A DNA stretch of 64,000 nucleotides from Rusavskia elegans (Eukaryota; Ascomycota; Lecanoromycetes; Teloschistales; Teloschistaceae), in contig SAUG01000071.1 in NCBI GenBank assembly GCA_011316305.1, positions 372,001 through 436,000 on the forward strand, read 5' to 3'. Below the pieces are notes generated by a model. That model was given only the letters and a program-made list of their open reading frames with translations. It did no database searches and had not been told where the DNA came from. Positions 47,653 to 61,308 of this stretch are shown here, one piece after another (positions within the stretch are counted from its first letter, which is position 1; the number at the start of each line of letters is the position of its first letter). The position numbers and the translations under genes are program-made.

Positions 47653-48098
47653 ATGTACTTCCCCTCCGCTCTTATCCTGCTCAGCACCCTCCTCGCGAGC
47701 ACCACTGCTCTGAACATGTTCGTCATCCCCGTCCCCTTTCTCTTCCACTGCCCACTTCCTCTCCCTTCTCCACTTGCCACTATTTCCAAACTACTAACAC
47801 CTTTTCCCTACCGCCACAGCCCTCGAGCCGCCGCTCCCGCCCCTGACCCCGCGCCCGAACCCCAGGGTTGCACTGGGCAATCCTACCGCGACCTTGACCG
47901 AGCGAAAGCCGAGGCTAGCTGCAAAGCCAACTGCCGCAGCTCTTGCATCACTTTCCAGAACCAAGATTATTGGTATAGTGTTTGTACATGTGTAAGTCTT
48001 CCACGAGACTTTTAGGAAAGGAGGGAGAGGATTTGGGGGATAATGATGCTGATGATAGTGATAGTGAGGTTGGTTGGTGGGGTCAGGTCGATGGATAG
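47653..48098 (+). CDS. Small secreted cysteine-rich protein (candidate effector)
   Basis: Exon 1 is 47653-47717 and exon 2 is 47820-47991, joined by a 102-base intron with a clear CTACTAAC branch and CACAG acceptor. The start MYFPSALILLSTLLASTTAL is a signal peptide. After a Pro/Ala-rich spacer the mature part has six Cys: GCTGQSY, ASCKANCRSSC and VCTC. A GTAAGT donor follows directly (47,992); splicing to a CAG at 48,084-48,086 would give the short ending VDG and a stop at 48,098, about 82 residues in all. If the second intron is retained the protein ends LPRDF at about 48,015. A TATAA lies at 47,546-47,550, about 100 bases upstream. No family is recognised. Its size, Cys patt­ern and place at the edge of RIP-mutated repeats are typical of candidate effectors, but activity is not shown. 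Confidence 0.6.
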
Positions 48099-48164
48099 GT
48101 GTTTGAAGGATGACTGAGGGAAGAGTCTGTAGATAGCGATGATACAAGGGTTTCGTAATGAAGA

Positions 48165-48452
48165 TTGGAAAAGATTCCCGACTGTGAAAACATGGCGGAT
48201 GATGGACGCTGCGCTCGTAATCTGTCTCTTGCTTCGCGAGATATGGCCCAAATGTTGGACTTTGCTGAGCTTTTTGAGACAAAATGGTCTATCTCAGACT
48301 TAGATGAATTGATTAATCAATCGTCCCTTTATACAATACTCTTTTTTGATCTACCAGATTATGCGCCGTTTATACTCTGGTGGTACTTGCGGTCGTTGTT
48401 TCTTCCTTTGCTTTTTCTTCGATTCGAATCTTCTAATAACCGCAGCTTGTAG
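48165..48452 (+). other. ORF at the edge of the AT-rich block, uncertain
   Basis: A 95-codon frame begins MEKIPDCENMADDGRCARNL and ends in a hydrophobic segment (FILWWYLRSLFLPLLFL). It overlaps the start of the AT-rich transition and no motif is recognised. It may be a tail-anchored small protein or chance. Confidence 0.2.
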
Positions 48453-49199
48453 TTTTGATACTCATATCGAGCTAGGAAAAAAGTAGTCATAACGTATATA
48501 TAAGCTATAAAGCCTAAAATATTGAATAAAACCATAGATTCAAATATATATACGATTGATTATTTTATAACATCGACATTCGATATATTATTTTAATTGA
48601 TTTGAAATTTATTTATTTTAGAATTTTATTCGATAGATACGATAATATCAGCAATTAATACTATAGAAAATAAAGACGTTAGATAGTAATATATAAATTA
48701 TAAAAAAGATAACGAATATAAATTAAAATAGTAAATATTAAAAATAGAAGATTTTTTATTATAAAATTTTTTAAATTAATCGATTTAACTATATATTTCA
48801 AACGGAAATATCTATTGAATTATTTAAAAATATAATATCAAAATATAGATACAAGTTTTATTAATTTATTAATAATTTGATATATACTATATATCGAATC
48901 GTCGAAATAATATTAATAATCTAATATATAAAAATAATAAAACCGTTTACTTTAAAGGCTATATTCGCGCCAATATAAAATATTTCAAATTAAATAAATC
49001 TGGTTAGTCAGAGTTTTACGCGAGCTCTATTAAATTTATATAAAAATTTTATAACTTTTTAACGTTATATAATCTTTCGATTTCTACTACTATTATAATT
49101 TCTATATATATATCTAAATTAGATATTTTAAAACTCTATATATATACGCGCCCTATAATTTATAATAGAGCTTTTATTAATAATTTCTAGCGTAATACC

Positions 49200-50100
49200 G
49201 GCAGCTATAATCTTCGAATAGAAAGAAAGAATATCGTAATACCTCGCTAATAACCTTTATCCTTCTACTATTACCTGCTTCGAACTATATAGCGAACGAT
49301 AGATGAACTATATTAAAAGTAATATTATAAATTTCGGATTTTATATACCGGATTTTAATATCGCGTACTAGAAATCTCTAATTAAATTTACCGATAATAT
49401 TAAAAGCGGATTAATTAAATACTTTATTAAAATTCTATAGCTTTATTTTAATAAAATAGTAGAATAGATTTTTAATAGATATAATAAAATCTTTTCTACC
49501 GTATATATCTGCTGGGTACTAAAGACGTTAAAAATTTTAAAAAAATCGCTGCGGGTTTAAATAAAAAAGAGATTCTAAAACCTTCGCGATACCTTTATAC
49601 TAGAGATTTCGGAATACTACTACTAGCAGCTCGTCTATATTAACGAAAACGCCGTTAACGAGTATACTACCTTTTATAAATAAAGATAGTTTATCTTCGG
49701 GATTAAATCTACTATATAGAAATCTTTCTAACGTAGTAAAAAATTTAGTATCTAATATACTATTCCTACGGGATAATAAATTATATAATCTATAAAAATA
49801 CGATTAAAAACTTCCGGTTCGAATAGTTTTTTAGAAAAAATATTTTTTCTAAATATAATTTCTTTTTTAGTCTAAAGTTAGTAGTTTTTATAGATAATTA
49901 TTTAATATATATAAACAAAAGGATTAAAACCTTCTATAATAGCTTCGGGGTTAAAATTCTATATCTACCGCTTTACTCGCCTAATTATAATTCTATTAAG
50001 AAATTTTTTTCGATTCTAAAAATTTAATTAAAAAGGTATTATATACGATTAATCATTCGGATTTTGATTTTAATCTTTTACGATTCTAACGCTAGAGGCG
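49200..50100 (+). mobile_element. Tc1/mariner-type transposase relic
   Basis: The plus strand at 49,947-50,032 reads GVKILYLPLYSPNYN and then SIKKFFSILK, the third-acid region of Tc1/mariner (DDE) transposases with expected C-to-T changes (Pro to Leu, Asp to Asn, Glu to Lys). Upstream, VVFIDNYLIYI (about 49,885-49,920) fits the second catalytic block. Many stops interrupt the frame. Terminal inverted repeats were not found, so the bounds are approximate. Confidence 0.6.
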
Positions 50101-50344
50101 CTAAACCGATTAGATTACGTAATTATTTAATATTCAAATATTTTACCGAGAACTCGAATTAAAGATTCCCGAAGAAACTAGATCTAGACTAAAATCCAGA
50201 AGGAAACCGTAATCTATTTAACCTTATTAATTAATTTAATTAAGTTCGATCGATCGGGCTAGGCCGAGACGATCTACTATCTAGTCTTTCTGTATTTTAA
50301 ACTCTATAAAAATCGATTTAGTCGATAGAAAAAACTTAAATATT

Positions 50345-50465
50345 AGGTTAGCTTTCGAAGGATTCGAACCTCCGACCCGCTGGATTAACTCCGCTAATTC
50401 CGAGATGAAGCGCGGATCCGTTGGGCCTCCAAGTCACGCAGCGTTACTACTGCGCCATCAGGCCA
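50345..50465 (-). other. GC-rich island with tRNA-like promoter motifs
   Basis: On the minus strand it reads GGCCTGATGGCGCAGTAGTA (A-box-like TGGCGCAGTAG) and, about 70 bases later, GGAGGTTCGAATCCTTC, a perfect B box whose T arm can pair 5 bp. The acceptor ends (GGCCTGA and GAAAGCT) do not pair well and no anticodon arm is clear, even allowing for an intron. It is either an unusual intron-containing tRNA, a pseudo-tRNA or the tRNA-derived head of a SINE. It is un-mutated, in contrast to its surroundings. Confidence 0.45.
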
Positions 50466-53400
50466 AAAAGATATTATAAAAATCTTAATTATATAAACTT
50501 TCGAGACTTTTTTAAAACGAATATTAAAATCTATAGTAATAAAAAAAACGCGATAAAATACTTCTAATATTTAGGATATCTTCGAAAAGATACTATTATA
50601 AATCGATTTAAGATAATAATAATAGCTTGATATTTCTATATAGATGGAAAGCTTATATATAAATAAACGAATAAAGTTAAACGCTAGACCTAATTAGATA
50701 ACGAATCCCGCAGAGCTAATAAACCGCGGTTAACGGGGTTTAGTCAACGTATTAGTTAGCCAGTACTATCGGCCAATACCTCTATATTTACTAAATTCTA
50801 TATAAATTCTAGATAGTTTAAATAGCTTATAATAAATACTATAAAATAAAAAAATAGTATCGCCTTTAATACGCTCGTATTAAATATTTAAAAACTTTAG
50901 AAACGTTAAAAATAAAGGCGTTAAAAAGTTAAAAAGAAAATAGTACTACTAGAAATCGAAACCGGACTATACTAAAGTCTTTAAATAATAAAAAACGGCT
51001 AATAGAACGACCGAGCTAATTTCTTTATCGTTTAAATAGAAGCGGTACGTACTACTACTATACTATAACGCCCGGTAATAGAATCTATAAATTAGAATTT
51101 AATAGATAGTAGTAATATTTTACCGAATATAAAAAGAAATATAATTATACTAGATCGAATATATAAAGCGTCGGCGAGATATAATAACTTATAAATATTT
51201 TAATTTTAGTCCGGAACGGCGTAGGAAATCTACTAACGGTACGGATATTTAAAGTTTCGATTACTATAATACCGTTAGGATATAATTAGATTATTACTAA
51301 TAACGAAATCTAAATAAAAAAAGGAAATATTTATAATATTTATTAATAAAATCTATATAATATACTAAATTTTATAATTTATACTAGCTATTATATTACG
51401 GTCTATAGCTTTTCTATTTAACTAGATACTAGAAGCGCTGGTATATCTTTCGCCGATTAATAATTTATTCTATTTTAAACTAGTTAGAATCTTTTTCCGG
51501 AAATTCTATTTTAACGGTAGAAAGTTTATTATTAACCGGAAGCCGGTTAAAAAGATTATCGCCGATAGACGCTAGTTTTAATTAAACTATAGAAATAATA
51601 GGATAGATCTTTATAATAGTAGAAAGTTTTAATTCGTATACGAAGTATCTAATTTTATAAATTATTTTAAACGGACTAGTTCGTTAATATAAAAGCTTTT
51701 AATTAATAATATCTGGTAGCGTATATCTATAATAAAGTTTTAGAAAAATTTTATTACCTAGTTTAAAAGATTTGGCTTTATATAGATTATTATATCGGAC
51801 TTTAGAAAAAGCGGTACTAAAAGCTATTATATTTTCTATTTTTATATATTTAATAGATTTTAGACGTTCTATATTTTCTAGCGATAGATCCGATAAAATA
51901 TTAACCGTATCTTTAAATCGAAAGCCTAGTACTAGTTTATTAGGGGCCGTATTAGTAGCGAAGCTAGTTATATTATTAAATACGAATTATAGAAATAGAA
52001 TAGCTTTAATTTAATCTTTATTCGGATATTCTATAAACCAGAAGCGGAAACTAATTTTTACTATTTAATTAATTTATTCCGATTATCTATCGGTTTAAAA
52101 GTAATACGTTATAGATATTAGAATTTTCGTTTCTAGCTTCTAGAAGATCTAGCGCTAGAAAAATAATATAAATTTATAATTTCTATTACTAATAATAGCT
52201 AATAGAATTCTCTAATTATATTCGAATAAAGCCGTAATAACGAGATTCGCCTAATTAACTGCAGAATAAATAATCTATTTAGAAATTAGTAGAACCTTTT
52301 TAATATATTTATATATAATCGTTAGTATATAATCTTTAGTAGAAAATTTTATAGATAATACGAGTACGAAGTCTATTATAATTATATAAAATAGTATTTT
52401 CGGAAAAATTAAATTAAAGGCGCTATAGAATCTATACCGCTTTATTTAATTTAACTAGTATTACTAGTAGTATATTCTATATTCTTTAATCTTCTTATAT
52501 ATATTATAAATAAAAATCGATAGATAAAATTTTTTATATATATAATAATATCTTTAATAATACCGGTTATAAATTTCGCTAATAATTTTATCTATAAATT
52601 TATCCGGAATATAGAATTAATTTCGGCTATTTTTAGAAATATAGTAAAAAAATTTATTATATATTCGAAAATTAATATCTAGTACGCGATATTTATTATC
52701 TTTAATATTAAAATCCAGTTTCTAGATTTATAATATTATAATAATCTTAGTCTATCGTTTATTATTAGTATAACTTTATTTAATACGCTATTTAAATTCG
52801 TTTATTATTTCGATAAACTTTATATAGTATATCGGTATAATAATATCCGGGGCGTACTATAGGATATCTTTTTTATTATTAAACTCGGTATTTCCGTATA
52901 ATATATCTAGGATACTTTTTTTATTTTTAACCGGCGTATAGGAGACCTTCGTTTCGAATTATAATAAAATATTAGGAACGATATTAGTCTTGCCTATTTT
53001 ATAGCGTAATTTAATATTAAAAGCCGAAAAATACTATAATATACGAACGAGTTTTAGATTTAGTTTATCGGTATTTATTATTTTAAGCGAGATCTATTTT
53101 AAAATCGAAACTGCTATTAAATAATTAATATATATAATTACTAGTAGCTTTAATAATAAATCGATAAAATAGTAAATCTTTTTTATTATTTAAACGATTC
53201 TAGCGACTTTTAATTCGATAGACTAATAATTCTATTTAGCGCTATTAAAGTATTTATTTAGAAATATTATTAGCTATATTTTAGTAGATAGAAAATCTTT
53301 ATCGAAATCTTTTTTAATATAGTAGATAATTACTATAAAGCCGAATTACTTTAATATATTTAAATCGACGTAGAACTTTTTTATAGAATCGAAATAATAG

Positions 53401-54643
53401 AAGAAGGTTAGTTGTTCGAACGCTATTTATAGTACCTGAAATAATTTCTTTTCCTTTAAAATAGGATTATACTTTAACTTCGTTAATTAAAATTTATATT
53501 TAAGTTTTTTAAAGTTTTATCCGAATCCTTTTATAAATAGAATCTTCTTTTTTTATAGAGATTCGGCGAGTTATATATATCCTATAATTATATAATATAG
53601 CTAGCTAGTTATTCCGAAGTAGATTTCTAGATTCTATAGATATTTAGAAAAAGTCTTTTCCGAAATAACTTTAATTTTATCTTCTAAAATAGTTATTTCT
53701 AGTATATCAACGCGTTATCTAAGTAAACGAACTAAAAGATACTTTATAAACGATTTAAAAGACGTAAAACTTATTTATTTTTCTCGGAATAGAATAAAAA
53801 TTTAATCTAAATACTCTAGATACTTTTCTAAACTATATAAAAAAATTATAATATTATTTATATAGGTTTTAGCGAAATCTTTAAATAGACGAAATAGTTT
53901 ATCGGTCTAGTATTATATATACGGCAATAAACTTTTATATTCTATAAATACTACTAAAGCTTTTTTCTATCTATAATAAAAAACTATAGTAAATTTATAA
54001 CGATTACAGCGTTAGATTTTAAACTAATAAAACTATTCTATAGTATTAATAATAGAAATATAAAAATACTCTAATACTAAAGCGATAATATCCGTTTATA
54101 ATAAAAGGAAATAACTATCTATTTCCGTAATAGTATTAAAGCTTCGGATATTAACTACTATTTATCTCTTTTTTATACTATCTAAAAAAGTCCTCTATAT
54201 TACGAAAATAGAATATATAAAAGATATTAGTTATTCGAAATATTCTATTTTACTTTATTTATAGAATTTATTAAAGGTTTTATTAAATTTAATACGATCT
54301 ATATAGTTTAGATTATAAACTTTTAAAATTATAGGTTTCGTTTTTTCTTTTAGAAATATTAGTATCTATTTCTCTTTAGAAATATTTATTATAGTTCTTT
54401 AATCGGTAAATATATTTTAGTATTTTTCGGTAATAGCGGCTAGCTATTATACTATTAATAGTTTACTATAAACCGTAATATTATTAGATAAACGGTATTC
54501 TAATTTAAAATTAATAGATATAGTAAAAAAAGTTAATTTAGCGAATTCGATATTTTTAGCTAGATTCGCGCTAAATTTTATTAAATTTTCACTAAAATTT
54601 ATTTTATTAGCCGGATAGAAAACGTTCTAATTTATTAGAATAT

Positions 54644-55095
54644 TATTATAAAGCTATTTGGAATCTAATATTTCCAAGAATTGGTTAGACTTATTAGTAT
54701 ATCTATAAACGGAGGTATAACGGATAATTAATTTAAGTTAATATAAAAATAAATTAGTTTAATTACTAGAGTAGTATATAGCGATAACTAATAAATTAAA
54801 TATAAGTTATAAAAGCGTCGAGTTCGGGATTTATATAGATAAATAAAATCCTTTACTACTTAGGTTATTTATAGATTAAGATAACTAAAATAGCCTTATT
54901 TTAGAATATTTACTTACTAAAACCGCTAAAACTAAATTTACTTATAGTATTTATTTACTAAAACTACTAAAATACTCTTTAGTACTAATATTAAAACCGT
55001 CCTATATATTCCTACCTATTAAAATATAATAGGAAATTCTATACTATACTAAATACTACCGTATTTCTAAAGATACGCCGTCTATATTTATAATA
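54644..55095 (-). repeat. 3' LTR of the gypsy-type element
   Basis: 452 bases, aligned end to end with 60,812-61,303. It starts TATTATA and ends TATTTATAATA, consistent with TG...CA ends altered by RIP. Confidence 0.85.
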
Positions 55096-58000
55096 CTAGG
55101 TTTTTTTTTTAGATTTTTTATTCCGAAAAACTATCGTCTCTTCTTTTTTATAGATAAAAGAAAAAAACTATTAACTAAAAATTATTATAAAAAAGTTCTA
55201 TTATTAGATATCGGTATATTAGCTATATATTTTTATCGGAATTATTTCTAATTAGAGAAATTCTATTATATTAGCGAAGGTTCCGAGAAATATATAGATT
55301 ATATAAAATAAATCTATTTTTATAACTTTATTCTATTAAATATTATATACTAGCATTGTCTTAAAAATAAATAGAAAATGTTAAAGAAAAAATTATATAA
55401 AGCGTATATAAAGTAGTAGCGTTTACTTCGTTAATTAGATTATATTAAGGAAGAGCAGCGTATTATAGTTAATAGTAAGCTATAAAATATCGAAAAACTA
55501 GAATATAAATTTATTACCGCGGATTCGTTTTTTTCCGTAGATTTAAATCCTTTTATTAATATAACTTCTAAATAGATTCTCCTACCTAGAAATTTCTATT
55601 AGTCGATAACTTTTTTAGTTCCTTTTAGTAGAAATATTATAAAGCTTTCTAGTAGTTTACTAAATATTTTTTAGATTTCTAGATATTTTCTAAAATAAAG
55701 TAACCTTTCTATTTAATTAGATAGTTTTAATCTTCCTATTATAGAATCTTTTCGACTATAAAGGTATCTTTCTCTTATATCTCGAAGTTAAATATCTATT
55801 ATAATAGTATTCCGGAATCGGCTAGTTTTAAAAAAAATATATAAAATACCGGGTATACTTTTATATTTTTAGATAGATCGAATTCGAAGTTCTAGGATCT
55901 TTTAATCTCTTTAATTAAAAATAGTCCGACTTTAATATAGTTAAATTTTTTACTTAAAGTTTTTATTTTTAGATTTTTCGTAAAAAGGTATACCTTATCC
56001 CTCTTTTTTAACTAAAGTACTATTTTTTATTTTTTATTCTAGTATTTATCCGAATATTTCTATATTTTTAGAATATTTCTATAGATTTTTTTCTAAATAT
56101 TAATTCTTTAAATTACTAATTCCGCTAACTTATATAGTAGCGGTTATTTAAATAAATTCGGTTATTTCCTATTATTAATATAGAACGGTATTTCTTTTAT
56201 TATACTAGATTCTTTTATATTAAATACTAATTATATTATTAGTAAAAACGAAACCTAATTATTTTAAACGTTATTAATATAATATTTTAGATATTATTTA
56301 AATATCTAGTTAATATATTCTATCTATCCGTCCGTTATTAAATAAAAGACTATTAATATTTTTAGTTTAATACTAAATAAAGGAATAAGTATTTTCTAAT
56401 AGTTTAAAATAAAGAACTTATTTCTATTATTTATTAATATTTCTAGTAGTTTGTAGTACCGAAATAATCGATCCAGAATAGTAAATCTAAGTTATTCTAC
56501 TATAAAATTTTCTTTTAATAGAATTATATAAATATATTTAATAAATCTATCTATTATATTAAATATCGAATTATATTTTATATTTATTATCGGGTTTTTC
56601 GATTTCGGAAATTTAATAATAAAGTCTAATATAACTTCCTTCTATAATAAATCCGATAATTTCTAATATTAAATCTTTTTATAACGAATATATATACTAT
56701 ATTTATTTTACTAATAACTAAAATATCTTTTAATATATATTTCGATATATTATCTTATATTAAAAAACTAGTAATACTATTGTAAAAGTTATATTATTTT
56801 TATTACGCCTGGATACTTTTATAATATTCTATTATAGTATTTTTTAATATATTCGTTAATTTTATTATCTAATATTTATAACTTTTTTTTTTAATAGGAA
56901 ATTATTTCTAGTCGTCTCTAAATATATATAGCGTTATATTTATCTTGTATTAATTTACTAATAGTAATCTATTTTTATTAATTCTAAAAATACTATTATT
57001 AAAAATCTCCTTTATTTTTATATAATTACTTTTTCGATTTAAAATATCTATTTTTCTATTTTCTTTATCTAAAATATAGTATATTTTAAATTTATATTAA
57101 CCGAAAAATTTAGACTATTATATTTATTTTCTATTAAACTATTTTATTATTATAAAATATAAAAGGTTTTTATAGTCTATAAAAATAGTTAACTCTAGTA
57201 ATTTTTCGGCGTATATTCTTTACTATTCTAGTATAGCTACTATAGCTAGTAGTTCTTTATTATAAATATCGTAATTCTATTCCGCTAGCGATAATTTTCT
57301 AGATATATATACTATTAGGTACTATTTACTATTATATTATTATAGAAGGTATATTTCTATAGCTAGATTTATCGAATCCGTTTCTATTTATAATAGTTTT
57401 TTTAAATCGAATATTTTAAGTACTAGATCTTTTATATATTTTCTTTTAAAATTTTCGAATATTTACTATTTTCTTTCTTCCTAGTACTATTTAATAATAT
57501 CTTTTATTAAAACTATTAGAGCGAAAGTTCTTTTAAAATAGTTTTTTATAAACTTCCGATTATAGTTTATAAATCTGAAAAAGTTCTAAACTTTTTTAAT
57601 ATTTATTAGTATCTTCTATTCTATAATAGCTTTTAATTTATTAGGATCGATATATAGTCTATTTCGCTCTACTATAAATTCTAGAAAATTAACTTTTTTT
57701 TTATAGAATTTATACTTTTTTAATTTAAGATATAAATCTTTTCTTTCTAGATATTTAAGAACTTTACTAACGTATTATTTATATTTTTCGAATATTTTAG
57801 AAAAAACCAAAATATTATTAAAATAGATAATAATATATATATCGAGATATTCTTTTAATACGTTATTAATTATATTTTAATAAATTACCGGAACGTTCGT
57901 AAATTTAAATAATATTACTATATATTCGTAATAACTATATTATATTCGGAAAGCTATTTTCTATTTTTTTCCGGCCTTTATTTATATAAAATTATATATT

Positions 58001-60811
58001 TTTCGAAGGTCGAATTTTATAAAATATTTTACTTTAGAAAATCTATTTTAGAATTTACTAATATTTAGTAATAGATATCTATTTTTAATTATAATATTAT
58101 TTAGCTTCCGCTAATTAATATATAAGCGGAATATTCTATTCTTTTTAGATATAAAAAGGATCGGGTATTCTACTAGTAATTAAAATTTTCTAATAAATCT
58201 CTTTTTTATATTTTCGTCCAGGTATTTATAGAATATTTTAAGCTCCGTTATAGATAATAGATAGATAGATTTAAACGTAGGTTATTTATTTAGTTTAAAT
58301 CTAATTTTATAATTTTATATCTGATATTTAAATAGTACTTTTATAGTTACCTCTATCCGAAATAAATTTATCTAATTTTTATATTTACTTAGAATTCTTT
58401 CTAATAGATTTTCTATTAACTTTTTATTAGATAGTATAGGATTTTCGAAAGGTTTATAATTTTTCTTTCTATTTCTATTTTATTAATCTAGCTAACTTCT
58501 ACTAGTATCTAATAAATCGGACCTAAATAGTTTTTAGTTATCTTTTTTCGAAATTATAAGTTCGCGCTTTATATTCTACTTTTTATCTATTTAAAATCGC
58601 TGCTTTAGTATAGATTAAATATTCTTTATATAAAAGTATCGTTTAAAGCTAAATATTTTTTTTTTCCAGTCTATTACTAGATTATAATTTTTTAACTAAA
58701 ATATTTTAAATATAATATTATAGCTAGTTATTCGAATAATATCGAACTAAAATTTCTTTTAATACTAGTTAATTATTATTTAAAGCGGTATTATTTCTTT
58801 TATAACTTTTCTATTTCTATTCGGTATTTTATTTTTATTAATAACTATTAAGTTATATAGGTCCTTTTTTTTAGTCCGAAAGAACTCTTTTTTTATAGCT
58901 AAATTTTCTAATACAAAATTTCCGGTCGCGCCTAAATTAATAAATATTTTAATCTTTTATAGTTCGTTATTAGTTTCGATAATTATTCCGATCTCGAGTA
59001 TATATATATAGCTAGCTAAATTTAGTTATTTTTTCCGGGCTATAAAGTTATATATTTATAATATATCCGTTACTATAAGATTTTAACTTTTTCTAAATCG
59101 TTTTTAATATTTTTTATATTTTCCGTCTTTATAGTTTACCTACGAAATATATCTATAGAAGGTCTAATTAAAAATTCTATTTTTTTTTTACTATTTCTTC
59201 TAGTATTCGTATCTACTATAAATAATATATCTAGAATAGTTATAAATATTATAACTTCCGATTTTAATAGGTTTTACGGAAGTATATCGATATAGTTCTA
59301 ATAAATACTACCCGGCTTTTTTCTTTTCTAATTCGTAGATCCTATAGTTATTATTATAGCAGGCGATTTAACTAAATAGTATATATTAATCTCCTATTAT
59401 TATATTTTTCCGTTATAATATCGGTTTAGAAATATCTTTATTTTTAGAAACGTTACTTTCTAGTTTCTTTTCTAATATATCGATAATATTATTTACCTTC
59501 TAGTCCGATTAATTATTCTAGAAATATTTATTATTAATATATATTTTATAAATATTTTTAAATCCTTTATAGATTACTATAAATTCTTCCTTTACTAGTT
59601 TTTTATTATAAGGAACTTGAAGGTATACTAGTCTAATATCCTCTATTATTATAATTTTCTATCTAGAAGCGGCTTTCTTTCAAGTAGATTTTATTAATAT
59701 TCGTAGCGAAATATTATTTATTATAGCTTTTTATAGTATTTTATCGTTTTCTATAAATATAAATTTTTTATTTAAACTAACTTTCTAGAATTTAGAACTA
59801 CTATCGTCGTTTTCTAAAATAATCTTTTACTAGTTTTTAGATATCTTTAGCGTAGTATTAAACTATCGTTACTATATTTTATTTAATTAATATTCTTTCG
59901 CGAAATAGTCTGGTTTACTATAATTATAGTAAATTTTATGATTTTTATTTCCTTTATTATTTCTAAAATTCTTTCTTTTATATCGCTATTATATAGAGTC
60001 CAATTCTATAGATATAGATTTATAGTAGTTATTTCCGGTCTTTTTATTTAATAGTTATTTTCTATATAGTTTCTTAGAATAGTATCCCGCGCTAGCTCGT
60101 AGTCTTCTATTATAGTATTTTTCTATATTTCTTTTATATAGTTTATTATTAAAGTTAATAGATATTTTAATTAGATTATCTAAAGTTTTATATATTCGAC
60201 TATTATATATAAATTTATTTTTTATTCGCTTTTTTAGTCCTCGTCTATATATTACGTATAAGGCGTCGTTATTTTACTCTATTAATAGTAACTATTTTTT
60301 AAACCGTATAACGTATTCCGATATTACGGTTTTCTACTAAAGATATTAAATAATATATTTAGTAGTTAGAATCTCGTTTAAAATTCCGAAAATATTACGA
60401 ATAGCTTTTTTAAACTATATAAATTATATAAAAATATATTTATTATCTTTTTCGTCGTCTATATATTAGCGTAAGAGAGGTTTTATCTAGTACTAGGCTT
60501 GTCCCCGAAAGTAAAATATAGTAAAAAGGGTTTTTTTTTTTCGGATATAAAATAGAATATAAAGTATATATTTAATTATACGAGCTAATCTTCTAGTTTA
60601 TTTCGGTTTCTATAATATTTATCGGATTTATTAACTTTAATACTATAACCGCGGTAATTAATAGTAGAAATACTAACTTCTTTATTATTACTATTATCTT
60701 TTATCTAGATTCCCTTATTTTTAGGTTCGGACTATTTTACTATAGAGTTAAAATTATTTAGAATAGAGATTTAATATTAACCTGTAATAGATATTCTAAA
60801 GGTATTTAAAA

Positions 60812-61303
60812 TATTATAGAACTATCTAGAATCTAATATTTTTAAAAATTAGTTAAATTTATTAGTATATCTATAAACGGAGATATAATAGATAATTACT
60901 TTAAATTAATATAAAAATAAATCAATTTAATTACTAGAATAATATATAGCGATAACTAATAAATTAAATATAAATTAAAAAGGCGTCGAGTTCGGGATCT
61001 ATATAGATAAATAAAATCCTCTACTATTTAGATTATTTATAGACTAAAATAATTAAAATAATCTTATTTTAGGATATTTACTTACCAAAACCGCTAAAAC
61101 TAAATTTACTTATAATATTTATTTACTAAAACTACTAAAATCAGGGTATTTAGAGTATTTATTTATTAAAATTACTAAAATACCTTTTAGTACTAATACT
61201 AAAACCGTCCTATATATTCTTGCCTATTAAAGCGTAATAGAAAATCCTACGTTGTACTAAATACTACCGCGTTTCCGAAAATATACCGTCTGTATTTATA
61301 ACA
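60812..61303 (-). repeat. 5' LTR of the gypsy-type element
   Basis: 492 bases. It is 40 bases longer than its partner because of an extra copy of a TATTTATTTATTAAAATTAC unit (about 61,141-61,180). It ends TATTTATAACA. Confidence 0.85.
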
Positions 61304-61308
61304 AATAT

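Larger units (their letters stand above)
54644..61303 (-). mobile_element. Ty3/gypsy-type LTR retrotransposon, RIP-inactivated
   Basis: Two direct LTRs flank about 5.7 kb, with AATAT on both sides (54,639-54,643 and 61,304-61,308) as a 5-base target duplication. The element reads on the minus strand. A gag zinc knuckle at about 59,940-59,899 has its Cys codons changed to Tyr (YYNYSKPDYFAK). The reverse-transcriptase active site at 57,825-57,808 reads YFNN in place of YxDD, followed by downstream RT/RNase H-like residues (FLEFIVERN, FINYNRKFIKNY). A T-run near 55,101-55,110 next to the left LTR fits the polypurine tract. Every change is of the C-to-T/G-to-A type, so it cannot encode working proteins. 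Confidence 0.85.

Noticed and set aside
51772..52014. 80-codon ORF in the AT-rich block
   Set aside because: It is the only frame of this size in 15 kb of RIP-mutated DNA, has no motif, and is within chance expectation.
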